In this document: positions 35,079 to 44,431 of the stretch, piece after piece
How the letters are laid out: the number at the start of each line of letters is the position of its first letter
How positions within the stretch are numbered: the first letter of the stretch is position 1
Source: DAOTVC01 sp034437215
Lineage (GTDB): Bacteria > Chloroflexota > Anaerolineae > B4-G1 > SLSP01
NCBI GenBank assembly: GCA_034437215.1
Contig: DAOTVC010000077.1
Location: forward strand, 6,156-70,155
Direction: 5' to 3'
Length of the DNA: 64,000 bases
Notes under the pieces: model-generated
Told to the model about the DNA's origin: nothing
Databases searched by the model: none
What the model saw: only the letters and a program-made list of their open reading frames with translations
Translations under genes and position numbers: made by a program

Positions 35079-37000
35079 GTTTGTCGCTCCTCCCGGTCCC
35101 CCGGCACGGGACACTGCCACTCGTCCCCGCAGATCTCGGGGAAGTTGGCGAGGATGCCGCAGCCGTGGCACTTCTCCCGGCAGTCGTTCAGGAACTCCCC
35201 CCGCTGGCTGCGGCGGTAGTCCTGGAGAAGGAAGCGCTTCTCGACGCCGCTGTGCAGATGGTGCCAGGGGAAGACCTCGTTCTCCTCTCGGGGGCGGTAG
35301 AGGAAGAAGTCCAGCAGCGCTTCGCCGGAGCCGAAGAGCGCCGTGCCGACCTCCTCGATGGCTTCGTCCCAGGCCTCGGGATGCCACCACTCGTCCCAGG
35401 CGTCGAAGCGGGCACCTGTGCGCCAGGCCTGCTCCACGACGGCGTTGAGGCGCCGGTCGCCCCGGGTCAGCAGCCCTTCGATACGGCTGATGGGGTACCG
35501 GTTCCAGCCCAGACGCAGACCGCGTCCCCGCACGTTCTTCCGCAGGTAGCCCAGCCGCTCCTCGATGACGTTCTCCCGCGCCATGGGCTCCCACTGGAAG
35601 ACGGTGTGGGGTTTGGGGATGAAGGTGCTGGCGCTGACGTGCACCTCCGCCTTCCGGCCTCCGACACGGCGTGCCAGGCGGCGCATGTCGTGGGCCATGT
35701 CGGCGATGGCCACGACGTCCTCCAGTGTCTCGCCGGGCAGACCGATCATGAAGTAGAGCTTGAGGGTGCGCCAGCCGCGCTCGAAGACCTCCGCGGCAAT
35801 CTCCATCAGGGTTTCGGTGGTGACGTCCTTGTTGATGCGTGCCCGCAATGCCTCCGTGGCGGCCTCGGGGGCGAAGGTGAAGCCGGAGCGCCGGCTCTCG
35901 CTGAGGCTGTCCGCGAGGTTGACGGAGAAGGCGTCGATGCGAAGGCTGGGGAGGGAGAAGCCCACGTGGCGCCCGCTGAAGTGCACCTTCAGCGTCTCCA
36001 TGAGCGGGACGATCTCCGTGTGGTCCGCCGTAGAGAGGGAGAGGAGGGCGAACTCCTCGTAGCCGGTGGCGACGGCGATGGCCTCCACGTCCTCCACGAT
36101 CTCCTCGGCGGGGCGCTGGCGCACGGGGCGGGTGATGACACCCGCCTGGCAGAAGCGGCAGCCGTGGGTGCAGCCCCGCTGAATCTCCACGACGCCCCGC
36201 TCGTGGACGATCTCCACGTTGGGGACCAGCTGGCGCACGGGGGTGGGGGGCAGCGCGCTGACGACGCGCTTGCGCACCCGGCGCGGGGCCTCCGGTACCG
36301 TCGGCTCTATCCGCTCGAGGCTGCCGTCGACGGTGTAGACGGGCCGGTAGAAGCGAGGAATGTAGAGCCCCTCGATGTCGAGGAGAGTACGGAGCTGCTC
36401 CTCGCGCGGCAGCTCCCTCTGTACCAGCAGCCGCTCCACCACCTCGACGAGAATCTCCTCACCGTCTCCGATGACGAAGGCGTCGAAGAAGTCGGTCATG
36501 GGCTCGGGGTTGAAGGTGCCGTGCCCCCCTCCGATGACGAGCGGGTGGCGGCGGTCGCGCTCCGCTGCCCGTACGGGCAGACCCGCCAAGTCGAGGAGCT
36601 CCAGGGTGTTGGTGAAGAGCTGCTCGTAGGCGGCGCTGATTCCCAGGAGATCGAAGGCGGCGACGGGGCGGTAGGACTCCAAAGCGTAGAGGGGGACGCC
36701 CTGGGCGCGCAGCTCCGCGATCATGTCGGGGGCGGGCAGGTAGGTGCGCTCCGCCAGGGTGTCGGAGCGCCGGTTGAGGATGTCGTAGAGGATGGTGAGG
36801 GCGAAGTTGGACATTCCCAGGTCGTAGAGGTCGGGGAAGGCCAGGCAGACGTGGAGTGGTGTCTCGTCCCACGGCTTGTGGACGGTGTTGTACTCACCGC
36901 CCACGTAGCGTCCGGGCTTGCGGACGCGATGGAGCAGCGCCTCGATGCGCTCCCAGGGGATGGGGGCGTGAGGGATGGTCGGGTTCAAGGATCTGTTCAT
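35075..37000 (-). CDS. TIGR03960 family B12-binding-like radical SAM protein
   Basis: The 641-residue protein has an N-terminal B12-binding-like domain (HVCLAFPDLYDLGMSNFALT, LVIGGGHGTFNPEPMTDFFD, FVIGDGEE) and a radical SAM core with GCTHGCRFCQAGVITRP (CxxxCxxC iron-sulfur site), FALLSLSTADHTEI, and LKLYFMIGLPGETLEDV. The C-terminus carries extra cysteines (CREKCHGCGILANFPEICGD), possibly an auxiliary cluster. Length is normal for the family. It is coupled to the DUF2344 gene. Ribosome site before ATG 37000 is weak. Confidence 0.9.
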   Translation of the reverse strand: MNRSLNPTIPHAPIPWERIEALLHRVRKPGRYVGGEYNTVHKPWDETPLHVCLAFPDLYDLGMSNFALTILYDILNRRSDTLAERTYLPAPDMIAELRAQGVPLYALESYRPVAAFDLLGISAAYEQLFTNTLELLDLAGLPVRAAERDRRHPLVIGGGHGTFNPEPMTDFFDAFVIGDGEEILVEVVERLLVQRELPREEQLRTLLDIEGLYIPRFYRPVYTVDGSLERIEPTVPEAPRRVRKRVVSALPPTPVRQLVPNVEIVHERGVVEIQRGCTHGCRFCQAGVITRPVRQRPAEEIVEDVEAIAVATGYEEFALLSLSTADHTEIVPLMETLKVHFSGRHVGFSLPSLRIDAFSVNLADSLSESRRSGFTFAPEAATEALRARINKDVTTETLMEIAAEVFERGWRTLKLYFMIGLPGETLEDVVAIADMAHDMRRLARRVGGRKAEVHVSASTFIPKPHTVFQWEPMARENVIEERLGYLRKNVRGRGLRLGWNRYPISRIEGLLTRGDRRLNAVVEQAWRTGARFDAWDEWWHPEAWDEAIEEVGTALFGSGEALLDFFLYRPREENEVFPWHHLHSGVEKRFLLQDYRRSQRGEFLNDCREKCHGCGILANFPEICGDEWQCPVPGDREERQT

Positions 37001-37091
37001 GCAGATTGGACGCTGGGGCCGCCGACCCCTTCGCTGGCCGGGTGAGAAACTCGTGGAGATCCCGCCTTAGTCGAAGCCGCCGGTGGTGGCC

Positions 37092-37496
37092 CTAGTTCAC
37101 CACCTCCAGGACCCGCACCCAGATCTTGCGGCGGCGGGGGCCGTCGAATTCGGCGAAGAAGATACCCTGCCACTGCCCCATCTGCAACTCTCCCCCCTGC
37201 ACGAAGATGAAGTGATCGCTCCCCACGAGGACGGCCTTCACGTGAGCGGGAGAGTTCCCCTCACGGTGACTGTAGGAGAGGCTCTCCGGCGTGATGTGCT
37301 CGAGGACCATGGCGATGTCCTGCTGCACCGAGGGGTCCCAGTTCTCGTTGAGCACGATGCCCGCCGTCGTGTGGGGGCAGAAAATAAAGCAGACACCATC
37401 CTGGACCTCGGTGTCTGCCAGTGCCTGCTTGATCTTATCGGTGATGTCCACCAAATCAACCTTGTTGCGCGTCTGAACCTCGATCTGAACGTACAT
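37092..37496 (-). CDS. YjbQ/UPF0047 family protein
   Basis: The 134-residue protein contains FIFCPHTTAGIVLNENWDPS, LEHITPESLSYSHREGNSPA and GQWQGIFFAEFDGPRRRKIW, with the conserved His residues that form a metal site. The family (TIGR00149) shows weak thiamine-phosphate-synthase activity in some members; the physiological role is unsettled. GAGGTG precedes the ATG. It lies 50 bp downstream of rpoD and may be read from the rpoD transcript. Confidence 0.92.
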   Translation of the reverse strand: MYVQIEVQTRNKVDLVDITDKIKQALADTEVQDGVCFIFCPHTTAGIVLNENWDPSVQQDIAMVLEHITPESLSYSHREGNSPAHVKAVLVGSDHFIFVQGGELQMGQWQGIFFAEFDGPRRRKIWVRVLEVVN

Positions 37497-37547
37497 TCAC
37501 ACCTCTAAAGATAGAATTAGGAAGCCAACTGTTGAATTAACGACTGC

Positions 37548-39203
37548 CTACATCAAGAAGTCCCGCAACTTGCGACTGCGCCCCGGATGGCGGAGTTTGC
37601 GCAGAGCCTTCGACTCGATCTGCCGGATGCGCTCCCGGGTCACCTTGAAGGCCTGCCCGACCTCCTCCAGGGTGTGGGGCTGCCCATCCTTGAGGCCGAA
37701 ACGCATCTCCAGGACCTCCCGTTCGCGCTCTCCCAGCTCGTTGAGGATGCTCTGTAACTGCTCCCGCAGCATCTGCGTCGAGGTCGCATCCATCGGTCCC
37801 GGCAGATTCTCGTCCTCGATAAAGTCGGCGAGTTCGCTGTTGTCCTCGTTGCCCACGGGGCTCTCCAGGGACATGGGCTCCTGGGAGATGCTGATGATAC
37901 GGCGTACCTTGCCCATGGCGCGGCGCAATTTGCGCTCCAGGTGGGGGGGCAGCGGGCGGTCGTTGGAGCGCGCCTCGAGGATGGCGTTCACGTCCTCCGC
38001 CGCCATCACGTCCATCTCCAGGGCCAGCTCGTCGAGGGTCGGCTCCCGTCCCATGCGCTGCGTGAGCCGCCGTTGTACCCGCATCAGCCGGTTGATGGTC
38101 TCCACCATGTGCACCGGAATGCGGATGGTGCGAGCCTGGTCGGCGATGGCCCGGCTGATGGCCTGCCTGATCCACCAGGTGGCGTAGGTGGAGAACTTGT
38201 AGCCGCGGGTGTAGTCGAACTTCTCCACGGCGCGCAGGAGTCCGATGTTCCCCTCCTGAATGAGGTCGAGGAAGGAGACCCCCCGGCCCACGTAGCGCTT
38301 GGCGATGTTGACCACCAGGCGCAGGTTGGCCCGCACGAGCATCTGTTGGGCTTCGGCAGCGATGACCTCCACCTGCAGCCACCAATCTTCCAGCTCACTG
38401 GAGACCACCCGGGGGCGGATGTGGCGAATGGTGGGCCAGCGCTCCTCACGCTCCACCAGGTAGTCCTTGACGGACACGATGAGGGAGGAGGGGAGCAGGA
38501 AGAGAAAGTTGATCATGTCGAGCAGCGCGATAATGATCGGGCGCCACTCGGGGTCATCTCCCCAGCGATTGGGGCCCATGTAGGTGTAGAGGGTGGAGGG
38601 CACGGGGCTGATGAGCACCTCCTGCTGCTGCAAGATCTCCTCGAGGATCTCGTGAGCCAGCGGCGTGACGAGCTCGTACTTCTTGGCGCTGTGCTGGCTG
38701 CTGTTCCACGACTTGCGCGCCTCACGGTAGATGTGCTCAACGCTGGCGAGGACGCCGTCGTCGGAGCCGTTGTCACCACTCTGCCCCATACGCTGGATTT
38801 CGGAGAGCTGCGCGGCGGACTCACGAATCAGACAGATCCAGACCTCCTGGTAGGGCTCCAGCAGATCGACCCGTCCGATCTCCCGCAGATACATCCGTAC
38901 GGGGTCATCCACGAGAGCGGCTACGTTCGTTGTCATCTCTTCTTCAATCTGATTCAGTTCGTCGCTTGAAGGTTCGCTGTCCAACTCGTCCTCGTCGTCG
39001 TCGTCCTCATCGAACTCCTCGCTATCATCATCGGCGTCGTAGTCCCGTTCCCACTCTTCATCCTCGGGTCGTGCAGAACGTTCTTCCAGATGCTCCTCCT
39101 CATCGGAGTCCTCCTCATCGGAGAAATCCTGGAACTCCTCTTCCAGCTCCTCGGGGGGCAGGCTGGTCTGCTTGGTTGCTTTCTCACGACCGTGAGATCC
39201 CAT
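37548..39203 (-). CDS. rpoD: Principal RNA polymerase sigma factor
   Basis: The 551-residue sigma70 has region 1.2 (DDPVRMYLREIGRVDLL), region 2 (RANLRLVVNIAKRYVGRGVS, DLIQEGNIGLLRAVEKFDYT, YKFSTYATWWIRQAISRAI), region 3 (AMGKVRRIISISQEP) and region 4.2 (HTLEEVGQAFKVTRERIRQI). Classical region 1.1 is replaced by about 75 strongly acidic residues, and a non-conserved region of about 150 residues lies between 1.2 and 2. AAGGAG precedes ATG. It follows dnaG, the common dnaG-rpoD order of the macromolecular synthesis operon. Confidence 0.96.
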   Translation of the reverse strand: MGSHGREKATKQTSLPPEELEEEFQDFSDEEDSDEEEHLEERSARPEDEEWERDYDADDDSEEFDEDDDDEDELDSEPSSDELNQIEEEMTTNVAALVDDPVRMYLREIGRVDLLEPYQEVWICLIRESAAQLSEIQRMGQSGDNGSDDGVLASVEHIYREARKSWNSSQHSAKKYELVTPLAHEILEEILQQQEVLISPVPSTLYTYMGPNRWGDDPEWRPIIIALLDMINFLFLLPSSLIVSVKDYLVEREERWPTIRHIRPRVVSSELEDWWLQVEVIAAEAQQMLVRANLRLVVNIAKRYVGRGVSFLDLIQEGNIGLLRAVEKFDYTRGYKFSTYATWWIRQAISRAIADQARTIRIPVHMVETINRLMRVQRRLTQRMGREPTLDELALEMDVMAAEDVNAILEARSNDRPLPPHLERKLRRAMGKVRRIISISQEPMSLESPVGNEDNSELADFIEDENLPGPMDATSTQMLREQLQSILNELGEREREVLEMRFGLKDGQPHTLEEVGQAFKVTRERIRQIESKALRKLRHPGRSRKLRDFLM

Positions 39204-39327
39204 AGATCACACTCCTTCTGTCCCGATATCGTCCACTATAAGGGTCGCCGAGCCACAAATGCCGCGGGTACTGCATCCGCTGGGATACGCGATAATCGCT
39301 GCACACCGGCGCCCGGACCGTCTCTGT

Positions 39328-41241
39328 TCAATAAGCCCAATCTACACTCTCCAGATCCGCAGGCTGGAACTGCTCACCTTTCAGGACCGCCATCACCCTT
39401 GTACCGGCCAGTTCGACCTTCCGTTTCTTGGCGTGGATACTCCTGAGCGTTGCGCCATACTTCTTGTGCGCTGCTTCCCCCTCTGCCGTCGCCTGAAGAA
39501 TTAAATCATACACTTCTGCGCTCATTTCGTCCAGTTTCCGTTCGCGGATGTGCAGGATGCTGCGCAGCAGGGTCCGCTCCCACTCTGCCAGAGGTTCGTC
39601 GGGAAGGGGATTGTGTACCCACTCGGCGACCTTCTCCTGCAACTCCGGCGGAAGATAGTCCTGCATCTCCTGCATGGGATCGGCCAGTTCCTCCAACCAG
39701 GCCTCCCAGATGAGGCGGCTGGAGAGGGAGAAATCCTCATCCTGCAGGGCGTTCAGGCCCAGCGCGGCCAGATCCAGCTCCACCCGTTCGTAGAGCTCCG
39801 GAAAGTGGAGCAGAATCCGCAGGACGAACTCCTCGTGATCGGTCGTCGTGTCGATCTTGTCGGCGGAGGCGGCGACGGCGGCTTGACGACGCACGGCCTC
39901 CACCCGATCCCGGGCGCGCATCCGATCCAGGATCATGCGGGCATCGATGCCCAGCTGGAGCGCGAACTCCTGGGCGTAGGATTCCCGCTCGACGCCTCTG
40001 GTGATATCGCGCAGCAGGGGGATCATGGCATCGACGATTCGCGCCTTGCCCCTGGGCTCCGAGGGATCCTCCTGCCGGAGGAGCTGCTCGAAGTAGAAAC
40101 GGACGACGGGCTGTGCGCTATCCAACAGCGCCTGCCAGGCCTCCTGATTCTCCAGAATAAGCTCGTCAGGATCGACATTGTCGGGCAGCAGGACCACACG
40201 GATGTTGGCGTTGAGCCGTCCCTCGTAACCTACGAGCCCGCGCGGATCGAAGACAGCTTCCCACTCGCGGTCCAGCGTCTGCCGCGCGGTCTCCAGCCCC
40301 CGCAGGGTCGCCTGGACCCCCGCATCGTCGGGATCCAGCGCCAGGATAAAGTTCCGGGTGAGACGTTGGAGCTGTTTGAGATGCACCTCGGTGAGCGCGG
40401 TCCCCATGGGAGCGACGATGTTCTCGTAGCCCGCCTGCCAGGGGATCATCACGTCCATGTAGCCTTCAACGATGATTGCAGCGTCGAGCTCGCGAACGGC
40501 CCGTGCTGCCGAATCCAGTCCGAAGAGCACCTTGCTCTTGTCGAAGAGCGGGGTCTGGGGCGAGTTCATGTACTTGGGCTGGTCCTCGGCACTCAACACC
40601 CGCCCACCGAAGGCGATGACCTTGCCGCGCCGGTTGCGGATGGGAATCATGACGCGGTTACGAAAGCGATCGTAGGTGCCTCCTCCGTCGCGCTCCACGA
40701 GCAGGCCGGCCTTGAGGAGCTCCTCCACGGTGAAGCCCTGACCCAGCAGGTGGGTGCGCAGGGCGTCCCAGGCGTCGAGGCTATATCCCAGCCGGAAGTG
40801 CTCCACGGTACGCCGCTGGAAGCCCCGTCTGCGCAGGTAGGCGCGGGCCGGGCCGGCTTCCGGCGCGGAGAGGAGCAGACGATGGTAGTACTCCGCGGCG
40901 GCCTCCAACGCCGCCTGCAACCGGTCGCCCTCCTCGGCAGCCTTGACCTGCGTGGGGGTGAGCGGGCGCACCTCAATGCCCGCCTGGCGCCCCAGCTCCT
41001 CGAGAGCCGTGCGAAAGTCCCACCCCTCGTACTCCATCGCGAAGGTAAAGATGTCACCCCCTTTGTCGCAGCCGAAACAGTGCCATCGCTGGCTGTCCGG
41101 AAAGACAAAAAAGGAAGGCGTCTTCTCGTTATGGAAGGGACAGAGACCTTTAAGGTTTCGTCCGGCTTTCTGGAGATGAACGGTGCGATTCACGACATCG
41201 GTGAGATCCAGCCGCTCCTTGATTTCTTCCACGACGCTCAT
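39328..41241 (-). CDS. dnaG: DNA primase
   Basis: The 637-residue primase has the zinc-binding domain (CPFHNEKTPSFFVFPDSQRW and CFGCDKGGDIFTF), then the TOPRIM core (ELDAAIIVEGYMDVMIPWQA and FILALDPDDAG with the DxD) and a helical C-terminal helicase-binding region. It synthesises RNA primers at the replication fork. The ATG lies only 8 bp after a TACAAT box and lacks a strong Shine-Dalgarno sequence, so its mRNA may be leaderless. rpoD follows 124 bp downstream. Confidence 0.97.
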   Translation of the reverse strand: MSVVEEIKERLDLTDVVNRTVHLQKAGRNLKGLCPFHNEKTPSFFVFPDSQRWHCFGCDKGGDIFTFAMEYEGWDFRTALEELGRQAGIEVRPLTPTQVKAAEEGDRLQAALEAAAEYYHRLLLSAPEAGPARAYLRRRGFQRRTVEHFRLGYSLDAWDALRTHLLGQGFTVEELLKAGLLVERDGGGTYDRFRNRVMIPIRNRRGKVIAFGGRVLSAEDQPKYMNSPQTPLFDKSKVLFGLDSAARAVRELDAAIIVEGYMDVMIPWQAGYENIVAPMGTALTEVHLKQLQRLTRNFILALDPDDAGVQATLRGLETARQTLDREWEAVFDPRGLVGYEGRLNANIRVVLLPDNVDPDELILENQEAWQALLDSAQPVVRFYFEQLLRQEDPSEPRGKARIVDAMIPLLRDITRGVERESYAQEFALQLGIDARMILDRMRARDRVEAVRRQAAVAASADKIDTTTDHEEFVLRILLHFPELYERVELDLAALGLNALQDEDFSLSSRLIWEAWLEELADPMQEMQDYLPPELQEKVAEWVHNPLPDEPLAEWERTLLRSILHIRERKLDEMSAEVYDLILQATAEGEAAHKKYGATLRSIHAKKRKVELAGTRVMAVLKGEQFQPADLESVDWAY

Positions 41242-41249
41242 GCCACTCT

Positions 41250-41277
41250 ATTGTACTCCGCTCGTCTCTTAAGGCAA
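41250..41277 (-). promoter_or_regulatory. dnaG promoter placing the start codon at about +1
   Basis: TTGCCT (complement of 41272-41277), 16-bp spacer, TACAAT (complement of 41250-41255), then 8 bp to the dnaG ATG. A transcript starting at the usual distance would begin at or near the A of ATG. Confidence 0.65.
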
Positions 41278-41404
41278 AATTGACTCCAGGGGCCTGCGGC
41301 GGCGGCACGCCTTTGGGACCTCCGGCGCTTGCTCACCCCTCTCACTATCACATTACTATTGTACGGCGGTCTTCCCCTGAGGCAATTGAGATCCCAGCCG
41401 CGCC

Positions 41405-41689
41405 TTACCGGAGCTCGACCTGCCAGTCCAGGATCTCCATCTCGGGGTGCTGCTCCTCGATCCAGTTGACCGCCCGATCCAGTACCGTGTGGACGTGGCG
41501 CGTGTCGTTAGCGACGGTGACGATGGCGATGGCCGCTGTCTGCCACACGTCTTGGTGTTCCACCTCGGCGACGGCGACCTCAAAGCGCTTGCGCAGTTGA
41601 TTGAGCAGGGGCTTGAGCTGTCCCCGCTTCTCTTTCAGCGAGGCGGTCCCGGGCAGATAGAGTTTGAGGGTACAGAGTCCGATGATCAT
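41405..41689 (-). CDS. DUF503 (YlxP-like) protein
   Basis: The 94-residue protein (MIIGLCTLKLYLPGTASLKE, KRGQLKPLLNQLRKRFEVAV, HQDVWQTAAIAIVTVANDTR) is a typical DUF503 member, a small ferredoxin-like fold found near ribosome-maturation genes such as rbfA in other bacteria. Its role is unknown. AAAGGAGG sits 8 nt before the ATG. It lies 15 bp after the lipoate ligase gene. Confidence 0.9.
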   Translation of the reverse strand: MIIGLCTLKLYLPGTASLKEKRGQLKPLLNQLRKRFEVAVAEVEHQDVWQTAAIAIVTVANDTRHVHTVLDRAVNWIEEQHPEMEILDWQVELR

Positions 41690-41704
41690 GCCATGGTCCT
41701 CCTT

Positions 41705-42520
41705 TTAATGTCGTGCCGTCCAGGCGCGGTTCCCATACTTCTCCGCGACCAGCCGCTCCGCGACCATTCGCTCCTCGAGAAGCAGCGAGCCGGGTTGCAG
41801 TTCCAGATTCAATATTTCGCCGAAGGCGCTCACGAGGGCCTCCTCCAGGGTCCGCCGGGAGATGGGGTGTCTCAGGGCCTCCTCCAGTGTCGTGGCCCGA
41901 CCCCGGATGCGCTCCGGATGGATACGGGCGACCAGCAGCTCCCCGATGTGCGCGATATCTCCGGACAAGGGGATGCTGCCGTGCTGAAGGATGCCCCCGC
42001 GCACGCGCATCTGTGCGCTGCCCACGAGCTTGCGGTCGTCGACGGTGATCTCGTAGTCGGAGGAGATCTCGAAGCAGACGGGACTGCGCATGCGGCGGTT
42101 CTCGCTGTGGCTCATGGCTGCTACCCGGCTCACCCCCACGGCTCTAAGCGCGCTGAGGATGGGGCGGCTCAGGCGGCGGTAGCTGGCGACAATATCTCCG
42201 GCAACCCGCGGGTCGTCGTCAGGCACGGCGACGCTGTAGGTGAGCTCGTCACCATGCAAGACCGCCGTGCCCCCCGTGGGGCGGCGGAGCAGCCGGTAGC
42301 CGTGCGCGCGCAGGACCTCTTGAGCGATGTCGGCCACCGGTTGCCCCCGTCCCAGCGTCACTGCGGGCTCCCAGGTGTAGAGCCGGAGGGTGGGGGGGGC
42401 CAGCTGGGCCACGACGGCTCGCAGGATGGCCTCGTCCACCGCCAGGTTGTAGGCTCCGTCGTTGGGACGCTCCTCGCGCAGGAGGCGCCAAACAGCAGGT
42501 GGATAAGCGTGGGCACTCAT
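41705..42520 (-). CDS. Lipoate-protein ligase A family protein
   Basis: The 271-residue protein has EAILRAVVAQLAPPTLRLYT-type N-terminus, RRPTGGTAVLHGDELTYSVA (the RRxxGG motif that binds lipoyl-AMP) and DDRKLVGSAQMRVRGGILQH with the catalytic Lys. It attaches lipoate or octanoate to carrier proteins of 2-oxoacid dehydrogenases or the glycine cleavage system; whether it is a ligase or an octanoyltransferase (LipM-like) cannot be told. The ATG at 42520 lacks an obvious ribosome site and lies 26 bp downstream of ppa. Longer upstream starts only overlap ppa. Confidence 0.85.
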   Translation of the reverse strand: MSAHAYPPAVWRLLREERPNDGAYNLAVDEAILRAVVAQLAPPTLRLYTWEPAVTLGRGQPVADIAQEVLRAHGYRLLRRPTGGTAVLHGDELTYSVAVPDDDPRVAGDIVASYRRLSRPILSALRAVGVSRVAAMSHSENRRMRSPVCFEISSDYEITVDDRKLVGSAQMRVRGGILQHGSIPLSGDIAHIGELLVARIHPERIRGRATTLEEALRHPISRRTLEEALVSAFGEILNLELQPGSLLLEERMVAERLVAEKYGNRAWTARH

Positions 42521-42546
42521 GAAGTGGCAGGCTAGGGGGAGGGCCC

Positions 42547-43086
42547 TTACCCTCCGGTGCGGAGATAGCGGGCGTAGAGGTCGAGGGAGCGCTCGATCTC
42601 GGACATCGCCACCTCGCGCCCTTGCCACTCCAGCACCTCCACACCGATGTGTTGGAGGTCCTTGTAGACGGAGAAGAAGTGAGCCACCTCCTGCAGGAAG
42701 TGGGGCGGGACGTCCTCGAGCTCTTGATAGGAGTCGAAGAGGGGGTCGGTGGCGGGGACGGCCAGGATCTTATCGTCGTGGAGGCCCCGGTCGAGCATCC
42801 TGAAGATGCCCAGTGGGCGCGCCTCGATGACACAGCCGGGAAAGGTCGGCTCGTTGGTCATGACCAGGACGTCCAGCGGGTCGCCGTCGTCGTAGTGGGT
42901 GCGGGGGATGAAGCCGTAGTCACCGGGATAGTGGAGGGAGGAGTAGAGGACGCGATCGAGCTTCATGAAGCCCGACTTGTCGTACTCGAATTTATTGCGA
43001 GAGCGTTTGGGGATCTCGACGATCACGTAGATGGATTCCGGGACGTTGGGCGGCCCTGGTGGCAGGTCATGCCAGAGATTCGCCAT
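42547..43086 (-). CDS. ppa: Inorganic pyrophosphatase, family I
   Basis: The 179-residue enzyme has IPKRSRNKFEYDKSGFMKLD, YPGDYGFIPRTHYDDGDPLD (with VLV; DGDPLDVLV is the metal-binding signature), and DPLFDSYQELEDVP. It hydrolyses pyrophosphate to two phosphates in the cytosol, driving biosynthesis and removing the product of nucleotidyl transfer. GGAGG precedes the ATG. A lone promoter-like sequence lies 60 bp upstream. Confidence 0.97.
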   Translation of the reverse strand: MANLWHDLPPGPPNVPESIYVIVEIPKRSRNKFEYDKSGFMKLDRVLYSSLHYPGDYGFIPRTHYDDGDPLDVLVMTNEPTFPGCVIEARPLGIFRMLDRGLHDDKILAVPATDPLFDSYQELEDVPPHFLQEVAHFFSVYKDLQHIGVEVLEWQGREVAMSEIERSLDLYARYLRTGG

Positions 43087-43144
43087 AAGTTCTTTGCCTC
43101 CACTGCATCTTCAGAGTCGAAAAGCGACGCCACCGTACCACAAC

Positions 43145-43173
43145 ATTGTACATAGCTTTCCCGGGATGCAAAA
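43145..43173 (-). promoter_or_regulatory. Possible ppa promoter
   Basis: TACAAT (complement of 43145-43150) with a weak TTTTGC 17 bp upstream that overlaps the T-run of the rnd terminator. Confidence 0.4.
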
Positions 43174-43201
43174 CAGGCGCGGAAAGAACCACGCGCCTGT
43201 T
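43172..43201 (-). terminator. Intrinsic terminator of rnd
   Basis: AACAGGCGCG pairs perfectly with CGCGCCTGTT across a 10-nt loop, and on the minus strand the stem is followed by TTTTGC. It lies about 20 bp beyond the rnd stop codon. Confidence 0.85.
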
Positions 43202-43221
43202 CTAAACTGAACTCGCAGAGA

Positions 43222-44373
43222 CTACTGGCCCACGAGCGCCAGGATGTCGGCGCCGTAGGTCTCCTGGCGCCAGGGACCGATGCCCGGCACCTCGATCAGC
43301 TCCGCCTTCGAGGTGGGAGGGTGCCACGCCAGAGCCCAGAGGGTGGCATTGGGCAGGATGACGTCGGAGTCCACGCCCCGTCCCGCCGCGACCTGCTTGC
43401 GCCAGCCGTGCAGGACGTTGTAGCGCTCCACGACCTCGTCGGGGGGACGCTCCCCCTCCTGGGGACGTGGGGGCAGGGGCTTGGTCTTGGTGCGCAGAGC
43501 GTTGAGAATCCCCCTCCCGAAACGCCGCACCTGGTGGTGGGTGAGACCGGTCGCTTTCAACTCCTTGCGGCTCCGGGGCTGGCTGCGGGCGAGCGCGACC
43601 AGCCTCCTATCACCCAACACCTTGAAGGAGGGGCGATCCAGCCGCTCCGCGGTGGCCTCCCGCCACCGGTGGAGCTGGTACAACCAGTGCTTCTCACGAT
43701 TGCTTAGCCCTTGCAGACCTTTGATGCGCCAGAAGGTCGACGCGACGTCGTGGATGGGAGGCTCAGCGATGTGCCGGCGCAGGTAGTCGAAGACCTCCTG
43801 CGCCTCCTGCCAGCGTCCCCGCTCCCGGAGGGCCTGCGCCTCGATCTCCCGCAGCTCCAGGAGATAGTGGGTGTCCATCCGCGCGTAGCGGACGGCCTGG
43901 GCGTCCAGGGGACGCCGGCCCCAGTTGTAGCGCTGGAACTTCTTGTTGACGTGTACCCCAAACTGCTCCTCGAGCAGGTTCGCCAACCCTACGCGAGGCC
44001 AGCCCAGGATGCGGGCAGCCCACATGGTATCGAAGAGCGACCCACAGGTAAAGCCGTAATCCCGCTGGAGCACGATCAGGTCGTAGTCGGCAGCGTGGAA
44101 GATCTTCTCGATCTCTGTGCTGGCAAGGATGGGGCCCAGAGGGCTGAGATCCTCCAACGCAAAGGGGTCGACGAGATAGTCGCTATCGGGGACGCTGATC
44201 TGAATAAGGCAGACCTGTTCTTTGTAGGCGTAGAGGCTGTTGGATTCCGTGTCGATGGCGATCCGGGGTTGCTCTGTCAGCCGTTCTACGAGGTGTGCAA
44301 GAGCCTCAGGAGTCTCCACCAGGATGGGGGGCTTCTGTGGAAGATTGTCTGGTTGTGCGTTATGATTAGGCAT
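43222..44373 (-). CDS. rnd: Ribonuclease D
   Basis: The 383-residue 3'-5' exoribonuclease has the DEDD motifs: PRIAIDTESNSLYAYKEQ (ExoI, D and E), IFHAADYDLIVLQRDYG (ExoII, D) and YARMDTHYLLEL (ExoIII, D and Y). Two HRDC-like domains follow (REKHWLYQLHRWREATAERL, ERYNVLHGWRKQVAAGRGVD). The product trims tRNA and other RNA 3' ends. The ATG has no Shine-Dalgarno sequence and lies 8 bp from a GATAAT box, again suggesting a leaderless mRNA. Confidence 0.94.
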   Translation of the reverse strand: MPNHNAQPDNLPQKPPILVETPEALAHLVERLTEQPRIAIDTESNSLYAYKEQVCLIQISVPDSDYLVDPFALEDLSPLGPILASTEIEKIFHAADYDLIVLQRDYGFTCGSLFDTMWAARILGWPRVGLANLLEEQFGVHVNKKFQRYNWGRRPLDAQAVRYARMDTHYLLELREIEAQALRERGRWQEAQEVFDYLRRHIAEPPIHDVASTFWRIKGLQGLSNREKHWLYQLHRWREATAERLDRPSFKVLGDRRLVALARSQPRSRKELKATGLTHHQVRRFGRGILNALRTKTKPLPPRPQEGERPPDEVVERYNVLHGWRKQVAAGRGVDSDVILPNATLWALAWHPPTSKAELIEVPGIGPWRQETYGADILALVGQ

Positions 44374-44381
44374 AGGTCATC

Positions 44382-44409
44382 ATTATCGACCCTCTCGCCA
44401 GATTGTCAA
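44382..44409 (-). promoter_or_regulatory. rnd promoter with consensus -35 and start codon at about +1
   Basis: A perfect TTGACA (complement of 44404-44409), 16-bp spacer, GATAAT (complement of 44382-44387), then 8 bp to ATG. It is divergent from, and partly adjacent to, the next promoter. Confidence 0.8.
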
Positions 44410-44431
44410 ATCGAGCCTCAGGATCACGCGA

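Noticed and set aside
35081..37045. A 654-codon plus-strand frame opposite the radical SAM gene
   Set aside because: The minus strand encodes an intact CxxxCxxC enzyme; the plus frame has no family resemblance.
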